The position numbers were made by a program, and so were the translations under genes. 29,726 bases of DNA from an uncultured Clostridia bacterium (GTDB lineage: Bacteria > Bacillota > Clostridia > Monoglobales > Monoglobaceae). The notes under the pieces were generated by a model, which saw only the letters and a list, made by a program, of their open reading frames with translations, was not told the origin of the DNA and ran no database searches. The stretch's first letter is position 1, and the number at the start of each line of letters is the position of its first letter. The DNA is taken from NCBI GenBank assembly GCA_910580105.1, contig CAJTWN010000017.1:1-29726 (forward strand), given 5' to 3'. Shown here one piece after another: positions 15,008 to 22,348 of this stretch.

Positions 15008-15395
15008 CTGTATCTTACTCTTTATCGTTATCCCCTTCTTCCTGCAACACAACATAAATGGGTATAATCAATTATTAAAACTAAACTGTATAAAAATATA
15101 ACGTTCAGCTTATTAAAAAATCTGCTTTGGAAAAATATTATTTTTCACTCCCGTCATCGCGAAGCGCATCATTTACTCCTTTCGGAAAACCAATTAAATT
15201 TTCCACCCAACCCGAATCAAGACATTTTTACAGAAATTTCAGAAAAAAGACAGTCCCCCCAGCTTTTGCAATTTGAAGAAAGCCCCCGATGCAAGTGCAG
15301 CGAGGGCTGTAAAAGAACAAATTATTATTATCATTTATTTTCGACAACCTGAACAATACATTACATAGCGTTCTTCTTATTTTTCTTTTGCCGGA
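15008..15395. other. Intergenic region without a supported gene
   Basis: This is 388 bases between the GT2 terminator and the spoIVA stop. It contains the imperfect hairpin at 15281-15308. A 19-codon frame lies on the minus strand (15113-15172) behind AAAGGAG, with a GC-rich patch CGTCATCGCGAAGCG inside it. I do not recognise a family of RNA or protein. The mixed composition suggests leftover or decayed sequence. Confidence 0.35.
15276..15308 (-). terminator. Probable terminator of spoIVA
   Basis: On the minus strand AGCCCTCGCTGCA (15296-15308) pairs with TGCATCGGGGGCT (15281-15293) with one wobble and one mismatch. TTTCTTC follows. It lies about 90 bases beyond the spoIVA stop. The U-tract is weak, so confidence is moderate. 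Confidence 0.5.
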
Positions 15396-16874
15396 TTACA
15401 AGATAATACAAATCAAACCGCCGCTGCCTTCATTAATAATTCTCTGTAAAGTTTCCTGCAATTTCATCTGTGCATCATCCGGCATCCTATTTAATTTATT
15501 ATGAAGGCCCTCGTTTACCAACTCATGCAATGACTTGCCAAAAATATTTGACTCCCAAATCTTTTTCGGATCACTTTCAAATTCGCTCATTAAATAATGA
15601 ACCAATTCTTCTGACTGCCGTTCTGTTCCCACTATTGGGCTGACTTCCGTTTCAATATCCGCCCGGATCATATGAATGGATGGCGCACTCGCCTTCAATT
15701 TAACCCCAAACCTGCTGCCTTGTTTGACAATTTCCGGTTCTTCCAGGCTGAGTTCATCCATGGTTGGCGATACAATTCCATATCCTTTGCGATTGACTTC
15801 TGCAAGGGCAACTGAAATCTTATCATATTCTTTTTTCACCTCAGAAAGTTCATCCATCAATTTCAGTAAAGCAAACTTATCATTGATGACAAAACCGGAC
15901 TTTTCTTCTACAGTCTTATAGAACAATTCTTCCGGGACAACAACTTCCAATGTAACCGTTCCCTCACCGGCAGATACATTCTCAATTTTGACCTCTGAAA
16001 CAAAATCACATGCGGAGATTCTTTCCGGCAGCAGCTCTGTATCTGCAATTTTCATCACACCATCTGCCGCATGAAATACAGCTTCCCTGATTCCTGTTTT
16101 GATTTCATTATTGTCATCCAATCCCAAAATCCAGTCCGGAACATGTATCTTTGCCTCTTTAAGCGGAAATTCATACAAAATACGTTCCATTACGCCATTG
16201 AGCTGATCCTCTGTAATTTCCATACAATTGAGAGGAATTGCATGTACTCCGTATTTTTCAAATAAGCGATCACAGCAGTTCCGCGCTGATTCGGATGATG
16301 GATTCACACAGTTAACAATAACAGCAAATGGTTTTTTTATTTCTAAAAGTTCTTGAATGACACGATCTTCAGCATCAACATAATCTTCTCTGTGAATTTC
16401 GGTCACGCTTCCATCTGTTGTTACGACAATACCTACGGTCGAATGCTCCTCAATAACCTTATGCGTGCCCATCTCTGCTGCTGCTGCAAAGGGCATCGGT
16501 TCCTGAGACCACGGCGTCATTACCATACGCGGCATTTCATCCTCTATATGTCCAATGGCTCCGTCAACTATGTAACCAACACAATCAATCATTCGCATTT
16601 TAAATGCCGCACCGTTTTTTAACTTAATTTCTATAGCTTCATTTGGAATAAACTTTGGTTCTGTCGTCATAATGGTCCGGCCGCCGGCGCTCTGCGGAAG
16701 TTCATCCAATGCACGGTTTTTTTTATGGTCGTTATCAATTTTCGGCAGCACCACCAAGTCCATAAATTTTTTAATAAATGTGGATTTCCCCGTTCTGACA
16801 GGACCAACGACACCAATATAGATGTCCCCCTGTGTCCTGCCCGCTATATCCTTATAGATATCATAGCTATCCAT
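15396..16874 (-). CDS. spoIVA: Stage IV sporulation protein A
   Basis: SpoIVA is the ATPase that polymerises around the forespore and forms the base of the spore coat. The product is 492 residues, the same length as the Bacillus subtilis protein. The N-terminal P-loop GPVRTGKST (about 24-32) is intact and followed by MRMIDCVGYIVDGAIGH, a Walker B-like stretch. The C-terminus ends in the conserved hydrophobic tail GGLICIIL, needed for membrane-associated assembly in the family. The longest frame extends 41 codons upstream, but GGAGG seven bases before the ATG at 16874 fixes the start. It is monocistronic. Expression would be expected from a mother-cell sigma-E promoter; a candidate is at 16916-16946. 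Its presence is the best evidence that this organism forms endospores. Confidence 0.97.
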   Translation of the reverse strand: MDSYDIYKDIAGRTQGDIYIGVVGPVRTGKSTFIKKFMDLVVLPKIDNDHKKNRALDELPQSAGGRTIMTTEPKFIPNEAIEIKLKNGAAFKMRMIDCVGYIVDGAIGHIEDEMPRMVMTPWSQEPMPFAAAAEMGTHKVIEEHSTVGIVVTTDGSVTEIHREDYVDAEDRVIQELLEIKKPFAVIVNCVNPSSESARNCCDRLFEKYGVHAIPLNCMEITEDQLNGVMERILYEFPLKEAKIHVPDWILGLDDNNEIKTGIREAVFHAADGVMKIADTELLPERISACDFVSEVKIENVSAGEGTVTLEVVVPEELFYKTVEEKSGFVINDKFALLKLMDELSEVKKEYDKISVALAEVNRKGYGIVSPTMDELSLEEPEIVKQGSRFGVKLKASAPSIHMIRADIETEVSPIVGTERQSEELVHYLMSEFESDPKKIWESNIFGKSLHELVNEGLHNKLNRMPDDAQMKLQETLQRIINEGSGGLICIIL

Positions 16875-16915
16875 TTCATATCCTCCTTCTGGTATCCCTT
16901 TTTTTATAACATTAT

Positions 16916-16946
16916 ATTGTGTGCTTGTTTTATTTATGCCAAATTC
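16916..16946 (-). promoter_or_regulatory. Candidate sigma-E promoter of spoIVA
   Basis: On the minus strand CACACAAT (16916-16923) is one base off the sigma-E -10 consensus CATACAAT. GAATTTG (16940-16946), 16 bases upstream, weakly resembles the -35. The spacer is slightly long for sigma-E. Confidence 0.35.
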
Positions 16947-17224
16947 CAGTTGCCTAACACAAATATAAATAACATTTCTTCGACAAATTACCAGCATTTA
17001 TTACAATATAACAAAATTATTCACAATTCCCACATAAACTTTGTATAGGATTACAACATCTCTTCCATTGACATTTCCGAAAAAACAGGTAAAATAATGT
17101 ATAAAATAGTATATATTGTTCATAATTAATTTTATCTGTATTCACTTTACAAAAATTTATACAGGGTATCAAAAATTGGAATAGGGTAACTATCAAAATA
17201 AGTTAAAAATTTACATTCTGTTCA

Positions 17225-17253
17225 TTGACATTTGAACGGCACTATGCTAAACT
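17225..17253 (+). promoter_or_regulatory. Sigma-A promoter of the HTH gene
   Basis: A perfect TTGACA (17225-17230), a 17-base spacer and TAAACT (17248-17253), about 32 bases before the start codon. Confidence 0.75.
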
Positions 17254-17284
17254 ACATAAAAACCACATTTGGAGGAAAAGTCGT

Positions 17285-17728
17285 ATGGATCAATTAACAA
17301 ACCTTATCAAAAAAGAAATTAAAAAGCAGTACAAAAGTGTTCGTCAATTCACTTCAGTTCTGGACATTCCTTACACTACTATTGCAAGCGCTCTTAAAAA
17401 TGGTATCAGTGGTACCGCTTATGAAACTGTAACCAAAATGTGTGAGGCATTGAATATCAGAATTGTCAACTATCAGCATCCTCTTCTCATCAATGATGAA
17501 GTTATCACTGTATTGAATATGTATAATGCTTTGGATGAGAAAGGCGCACATGCTGTACGTACATTGATGGAAATGGAATATCTCCGCTGCATCGGTCAGG
17601 AAGGCGGGGCAGGTTCAGTCTTCAATAATTTTGCCACAATTGGAGCACAAAACGGCACTACTATTATAGAAGCTGAGGATCAGGTTTCTGTTTCTGAACT
17701 TCTTCACGAAATTGCAGACGAAGATTAA
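17285..17728 (+). CDS. Small helix-turn-helix (XRE-like) regulator
   Basis: This 147-residue protein has an N-terminal HTH at about 17-60. SVRQFTSVLDIPYTTIASAL forms the two helices and turn, followed by YETVTKMCEALNI, the usual fourth and fifth helices of a lambda-repressor fold. Residues about 66-105 (NDEVITVLNMYNALDEKGAHAVRTLMEMEY) are helical and may form a dimer interface. The C-terminal 40 residues are acidic. The strong promoter and GGAGG fix the start at 17285, inside a longer open frame. No partner gene is nearby and the regulated genes are unknown. It converges on the aminopeptidase across a 25-bp hairpin. Confidence 0.78.
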   Translation: MDQLTNLIKKEIKKQYKSVRQFTSVLDIPYTTIASALKNGISGTAYETVTKMCEALNIRIVNYQHPLLINDEVITVLNMYNALDEKGAHAVRTLMEMEYLRCIGQEGGAGSVFNNFATIGAQNGTTIIEAEDQVSVSELLHEIADED

Positions 17729-17748
17729 TTTATAATTTTACACACATC

Positions 17749-17801
17749 ATGCAAACGCAAAGAGCCGCCGGGAAAATCCCGGCGGCTCTTTGCGTTTGCA
17801 T
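17749..17801. terminator. 25-bp perfect hairpin between converging genes
   Basis: Positions 17749-17773 pair without mismatch with 17777-17801 around an AAA loop. The core is GAGCCGCCGGGA/TCCCGGCGGCTC. The left arm starts 21 bases after the HTH stop and the right arm ends in the first base of the aminopeptidase stop codon. No T-run follows on either strand, so it is not a textbook intrinsic terminator. A bidirectional terminator or transcript-end stabiliser is the likeliest role. Confidence 0.8.
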
Positions 17802-19114
17802 CATAACCGAATTTGATACGCGCCAACATCTGTAGCTTTCAAACACGTTTGGTAAAATGCTTCCATTACACGCGCCATATAAAGAACGTCCTTTGTTCCG
17901 GCTGTTTCATAGGCAGAGTGCATGGCAAGCTGGGCAAGGCCAATATCCACCGTGTTGACAGATACACGCTCATTTGCAAGGTTTCCAAGGGTGGATCCAC
18001 CCAAAATATCGCTGCGGTTCACATACACCTGATATGGCACATTTGCAGACATACAAATCTTTTTAAAGATCGCTTCTGAAACACTGTCGGTGGTATATTT
18101 CTGATTGGCATTATATTTGATTACCACCCCTTGATTCATATAAGGGTGATTGGTCGGATCCGCCTTTTCCGGCAAGTTCGGATGCACTGCGTGCCCATTG
18201 TCAGCAGAAAGCATAAAGCTGGATGCCAGTGCCATATGATACGCCTCTTCATCACGACCGGCTGAGCGGTTAATCCGGCTTAATGTATCAAAAAGAAAGG
18301 TGGATTTTGCTCCCTGTTTTGTGCCGCTCCCGACCTCTTCATTATCAAAAACTGCAAGTACCTGCACAGTATCCGGATGATTCCCTTTTAAAAATCCCTT
18401 TAGGGATGTAAAAGCACATTCTAAATCATCTATTTTGCCGGAAGAAAAAAATTCGTTGTTCTCTCCCCATAAACACCCCTGCATCCGATTATACAGGAAT
18501 AAATCCATTCCTAAAATTTGCTCTTCCTCAACCTGCAGGTTTTTGGCAATAAAGGAATTAAACGTCTCCTTTGTTTCTGCTCCGCCAAATAAGGGCAGCA
18601 TATCCCGCTGTGCATTAAATTTATATCCGTCATTTATTTCCCTGTTCATATGAATTGCAAGATTGGGAATCATTAAAAGGTCCCTGTCTACATTAAAAAG
18701 TCTTTCTTCAATCCCATCTTCTGTGGAAACCATAACCTTTCCGGCAATGGACAACGGACGATCCAGCCATGTTGAACAAATCATCCCGCCATATTTTTCC
18801 ACATTTAATTTTGTGTATTGATTATCCAACCTCATTTCAGGATTACTTTTTATTTTAAAAGCCGGTGCGTCACTGTGGCTTGCCGCAATCATGAAACCCA
18901 CATAATTAAATTTTGGAATACGAAAAGCGATAATGGATGAAGCATTTCGGATAACATAGTATTTACTGCCGGGCTGCAGTTTCCATCGCTCGCCTTCCAG
19001 CAGCTTCTGATACCCCTCCTCCTCCAAAATTTTTGAAATATTTGCCACCACATGATAACAGCTGGGACTTTTTTGAATAAATGCCAGCAATTCTTTTGTT
19101 ATTTCTCTTTCCAT
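17801..19114 (-). CDS. apeB: M18 family aminopeptidase
   Basis: This 437-residue cytoplasmic metallo-aminopeptidase releases N-terminal residues, acidic ones in well-studied relatives. Its family has two metals bound by His, Asp and Glu. These are visible as AASHSDAPAF (about 76-85), GKIDDLECA (about 235), FDNEEVGSGTKQGA (about 261) and the late LSADNGHAVHPN (about 305). GGSTLG near 383 completes the family signature. The length is normal. AAGGAG lies upstream of the start. It is 127 bases downstream of the permease on the same strand, and the two may share a transcript, giving peptide use with amino acid uptake. No clear internal promoter was found. The stop codon touches the large hairpin at 17749-17801. 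Confidence 0.94.
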   Translation of the reverse strand: MEREITKELLAFIQKSPSCYHVVANISKILEEEGYQKLLEGERWKLQPGSKYYVIRNASSIIAFRIPKFNYVGFMIAASHSDAPAFKIKSNPEMRLDNQYTKLNVEKYGGMICSTWLDRPLSIAGKVMVSTEDGIEERLFNVDRDLLMIPNLAIHMNREINDGYKFNAQRDMLPLFGGAETKETFNSFIAKNLQVEEEQILGMDLFLYNRMQGCLWGENNEFFSSGKIDDLECAFTSLKGFLKGNHPDTVQVLAVFDNEEVGSGTKQGAKSTFLFDTLSRINRSAGRDEEAYHMALASSFMLSADNGHAVHPNLPEKADPTNHPYMNQGVVIKYNANQKYTTDSVSEAIFKKICMSANVPYQVYVNRSDILGGSTLGNLANERVSVNTVDIGLAQLAMHSAYETAGTKDVLYMARVMEAFYQTCLKATDVGAYQIRL

Positions 19115-19137
19115 ATATCTTTTCTCCTTCGCTTTTC

Positions 19138-19165
19138 AGCTATTTGTCTTTCGAATAGCTTTTTT
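19138..19165 (+). other. Plus-strand terminator-like hairpin between two minus-strand genes
   Basis: AGCTATT (19138-19144) pairs with AATAGCT (19154-19160) around 9 bases, followed on the plus strand by T6 (19160-19165). No plus-strand gene precedes it. On the minus strand it lies in the leader of the aminopeptidase and has no T-run. It could end an antisense RNA or be a leader structure. Confidence 0.3.
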
Positions 19166-19241
19166 AGTAACTGCAGTTTCAAATACGGACATCAAAATCC
19201 GCATCCTTCTCTTTCTTCTTCACAACCATTTTCTATTTATT

Positions 19242-20660
19242 TTATTGATTTGTCCTGCGGGCAATGGCCGGCAGAATCAAACCAATACCGAGTAGAATAA
19301 ATGGTGTCAGAATATTCAATGTCAACTTAAACATATCTCCATTGACATTAAAAATTTTGGCAATACAAGCATAGGCAGTGACAAAAAAGCACCAAAAACC
19401 AACTGCCATACCCTTTTTCTTTCCTTTGACAAACCGATATTCCGCTGGAAACTTTTGTTCACCGGCTTTCTTCAGCATAATATAGGCCAGGAAAACCCAT
19501 AAATACCGGAGCGGCATACATACAGAGTTCAAATCAATTACATATTTGATAACTTCATTGACATTTCCAATGCCCAGAGCCGGAATAATAATCAAAACCG
19601 AAACAATAACTGCAACGACCAAAACACCATTTTTATAGACACCGCGCTTATTTTGTCTTGTCAACCAATCAGGAATAAACGCGCGGTCTGAGGATGCCAA
19701 AAGCATACGCAGCGGCGCATCAATGGAAATGATAATTACTGCAATATTGGTAATTACCCATCCGATTGCATAGATGATAAGCAGCGTATCGCCCAAATGA
19801 TAATATTCGCCCACCCTGCGGAATGCTTCATAAGAACCATTGGTCAAAAAGTCACTGGGAATATTGTTGGAATCATACATCATGCCAAGGGCAATCGTTC
19901 CCAGCACTGCACAGACGGCTACCATGACGGCAAGCGTTATCATAGATCTGGGAAATTGTTTTGCAGGTCTATCCATCTGATTGACATAGGGAGACAATTT
20001 CTCACAACCACCCACAGCCAAAACCAAAATAGATATATTCATCAATATCTTGGCATCCCACTTTGGCAAAAAAGTTTTCAAAGACCAATCTATATCAGTG
20101 AAAGATACTTTGTCAGTAATTGCCGGCGCTGCAATCATCATCAGAATGAACAACATGGAAAGAATAAACATCGCCGTCCCGGCAATCGAACTGATTTTCT
20201 CTAAAAAATGTACGCCTCTAAGTGCAAGTAATATACTGACGGCAAACAGCGCAAGTGCCATCAGCTGAAGTACAGCAGGATTCAGTTGATTCAACCGGCC
20301 GTCCCGAAATATAATCCAACCCGTTGCAATCAATGCACTGGTGGGCTTTTGAGACAAATATGGCATATGGACAACCCAATAAGTCCATCCCGCATAAAAC
20401 GCCATCCGCCGGCCAAAGGTTTCCTGAATCCAGGAACTGACACCGCCGCCGGCATTTTTAAAAGCAGACCCCAATTCTCCCACCATCAGTGCATAGGGAA
20501 TAAAGTATAAAACCAAAATTAAAATCCAGGGAATAACAACCCCCAGTCCATTGTAATACGCAAAACCGTTGATGACATTTCCAAAACCCCAAACTGATGT
20601 AAAAGCCATCAATGCAAGACTATACCACATAATCCGTTTGTCATTGCTCTTTTCCTGCAT
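19242..20660 (-). CDS. APC-family amino acid permease (YjeM-like)
   Basis: This 472-residue integral membrane transporter has about 12 hydrophobic segments. The first helix carries the APC feature FTSVWGFGNVINGF (about 20-33), where unwound residues bind substrate in the family. TM2 is followed by VGELGSAFKNAGGGVSSW (about 60-77), a strongly conserved APC stretch. The loop ISIDAPLRMLLASSDRAFIPDWL (about 318-340) is also typical. It resembles the YjeM/GadC-type branch that moves glutamate- or GABA-like amino acids. The exact substrate is unknown. GGAGGG precedes the ATG, and its promoter is at 20699-20727. It is followed by the aminopeptidase on the same strand. Confidence 0.87.
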   Translation of the reverse strand: MQEKSNDKRIMWYSLALMAFTSVWGFGNVINGFAYYNGLGVVIPWILILVLYFIPYALMVGELGSAFKNAGGGVSSWIQETFGRRMAFYAGWTYWVVHMPYLSQKPTSALIATGWIIFRDGRLNQLNPAVLQLMALALFAVSILLALRGVHFLEKISSIAGTAMFILSMLFILMMIAAPAITDKVSFTDIDWSLKTFLPKWDAKILMNISILVLAVGGCEKLSPYVNQMDRPAKQFPRSMITLAVMVAVCAVLGTIALGMMYDSNNIPSDFLTNGSYEAFRRVGEYYHLGDTLLIIYAIGWVITNIAVIIISIDAPLRMLLASSDRAFIPDWLTRQNKRGVYKNGVLVVAVIVSVLIIIPALGIGNVNEVIKYVIDLNSVCMPLRYLWVFLAYIMLKKAGEQKFPAEYRFVKGKKKGMAVGFWCFFVTAYACIAKIFNVNGDMFKLTLNILTPFILLGIGLILPAIARRTNQ

Positions 20661-20698
20661 AATTTTCCCTCCTGCTTTATCTCATGTACACTTTTTTT

Positions 20699-20727
20699 AT
20701 TTTAGCACATGCAATGATGAATGTAAA
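20699..20727 (-). promoter_or_regulatory. Promoter of the permease gene
   Basis: On the minus strand there is a -35 TTTACA (20722-20727), a 17-base spacer ending in an extended TGTGC and a -10 TAAAAT (20699-20704). Confidence 0.6.
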
Positions 20728-20836
20728 TCCATATCTCCATTTTCTGTCAAACGCACAAATTTCTCTATATAAATTATTCAGTCTGACGAATTTTTTCTTC
20801 CTATATTTTCACCAAGAATCCAACGGATATACAAGA

Positions 20837-20865
20837 TTGACAGCAAAGAATGGATATGTTAGAAT
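20837..20865 (+). promoter_or_regulatory. Sigma-A promoter of trmFO
   Basis: A perfect TTGACA (20837-20842), a 17-base spacer and TAGAAT (20860-20865), 40 bases before the start codon. The region 20728-20836 shows nothing else. Confidence 0.75.
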
Positions 20866-20905
20866 GAAAAAATATGAATTCCTCTGCAAAGAAAGGACGA
20901 ACAAA

Positions 20906-22222
20906 ATGAATTTACATATTATCGGTGCAGGTCTCGCCGGGTGTGAAGCCGCATGGCAGGCCGCAAACTGTGGAATTTCTGTACAACTCTTTGAAATGAA
21001 ACCAATAAAATTTTCCCCTGCCCATAAAAGCAATACTTTTGCAGAACTTGTGTGCAGCAATTCACTGCGTGCAGCAGGACTTTCCAACGCAGTTGGTCTG
21101 TTAAAGGAAGAAATGCGCCATCTGCAATCTCTGATCATGCAATGTGCCGATGCAACCAAAGTTCCCGCAGGCGGCGCTCTAGCCGTAGACCGGGACAGCT
21201 TTTCCAACATGATCACTGATAAAATAAAAAACCATCCGAATATTACTGTCATTTCCAAAGAGGTAACCGAAATTGATTCCGGTGTTCCCACCATCATTGC
21301 CGCCGGGCCACTCGTTTCAGACGCGCTTGCCAACGCGATACAGCAACTGACCGGTGACGAATATCTCCACTTTTTTGACGCCGCAGCGCCCATCGTCAGT
21401 TTTGACAGCATCGACATGACCAAAGCCTTTCGGGCCGCCCGCTATGGAAAAGGCGGTGATGACTATATTAATTGTCCGATGAACCGGGAAGAATATCTGA
21501 ACTTTTATCAAGCGCTGATTACCGCTGAATCTGCTGTCCTTCACGAAGGAGTAGAAGATCCAAAAATATTTGAAGGATGTATGCCCATCGAAATTATGGC
21601 CAAACGCGGCGAAGACACCATGCGCTTTGGTCCCTTGAAACCAGTAGGCCTCACCGATCCCAGAGACAACAGCCGTCCCTATGCGGTGGTACAGCTGCGT
21701 CAGGACAATGCCGCAGGAAGTATGTATAATATCGTAGGTTTTCAGACACATTTAAAATTTGGAGAACAAAAGCGCGTTTTTGGAATGATTCCCGGACTGG
21801 AAGAAGCGGAATTTGTTCGCTATGGCGTTATGCACCGCAATACCTATATCAACGCCCCAAAACTGCTTAACACATCCTACCAAATGAAAAATTATCCAAA
21901 CATCTATTTTGCAGGCCAGATTACAGGCGTGGAAGGTTATGTAGAATCTGCTGCCTCCGGTTTAACTGCCGGACTTTGCGCCGCAAAAATGCTGAAAAAT
22001 GAACCCATTCCTGTTTTTTCTTCAAATACTGCCATCGGCGCACTTTCCCGATACATTTCGAATGAAAGTATAACCAATTTCCAGCCCATGAATATAAACT
22101 TTGGAATTATGAATCCGCTTCCACAGCGGATAAAAGATAAAAAGGAAAAAGCAGAAAAGATCGCAGAACGCAGTCTGCAGGAAATTACTGCAAAGGAAAA
22201 TTTGCTGTTTGTTTGCAAATAA
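20906..22222 (+). CDS. trmFO: Methylenetetrahydrofolate-tRNA-(uracil-5-)-methyltransferase TrmFO
   Basis: This is a folate- and FAD-dependent enzyme that makes ribothymidine at position 54 of tRNA, the Gram-positive alternative to SAM-dependent TrmA. The product is 438 residues, the family length. It opens with the Rossmann motif IIGAGLAGCEAAWQ (residues 4-17) and the signature HKSNTFAELVCSNSLRAAGL (about 38-57). YINCPMNREEY and the late YFAGQITGVEGYVESAASG (about 333-351) are also typical. The open frame extends 74 codons upstream, but GAAAGGA and the conserved Met-Asn-Leu-His start mark 20906. The promoter lies inside that extension, which supports this choice. It is upstream of the topoisomerase pair by 126 bases, with no terminator in between, so read-through is possible. 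Confidence 0.97.
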   Translation: MNLHIIGAGLAGCEAAWQAANCGISVQLFEMKPIKFSPAHKSNTFAELVCSNSLRAAGLSNAVGLLKEEMRHLQSLIMQCADATKVPAGGALAVDRDSFSNMITDKIKNHPNITVISKEVTEIDSGVPTIIAAGPLVSDALANAIQQLTGDEYLHFFDAAAPIVSFDSIDMTKAFRAARYGKGGDDYINCPMNREEYLNFYQALITAESAVLHEGVEDPKIFEGCMPIEIMAKRGEDTMRFGPLKPVGLTDPRDNSRPYAVVQLRQDNAAGSMYNIVGFQTHLKFGEQKRVFGMIPGLEEAEFVRYGVMHRNTYINAPKLLNTSYQMKNYPNIYFAGQITGVEGYVESAASGLTAGLCAAKMLKNEPIPVFSSNTAIGALSRYISNESITNFQPMNINFGIMNPLPQRIKDKKEKAEKIAERSLQEITAKENLLFVCK

Positions 22223-22348
22223 TTTATTTATATGATATATTTAAAAGGAAAGTTCTCTATAAAGAGATAACAAATCCCGCTTTTCGCATACAGAACTTGC
22301 ATAATACTATTATTTATATGATTAACCCATAAAAATCGGAGGAGAAAC

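Noticed and set aside
15113..15172. 19-codon minus-strand frame after AAAGGAG
   Set aside because: Spacing to the first ATG is too short, the peptide is tiny and without recognisable features, and no promoter is clear.
15330..15375. Short minus-strand frame with CSGC just after spoIVA, looking like a zinc-ribbon tail
   Set aside because: Only about a dozen codons between stops. Probably chance.
16875..16997. Upstream extension of spoIVA by 41 codons
   Set aside because: The GGAGG before 16874 and the family length of 492 residues support the internal start.
20684..20905. Upstream extension of trmFO by 74 codons
   Set aside because: It contains the trmFO promoter, lacks a ribosome site, and the family starts at the internal Met.
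22223..22348. Small TCTCT/AGAGA hairpin after trmFO as a terminator
   Set aside because: The stem is only 5 bp and no T-run follows.
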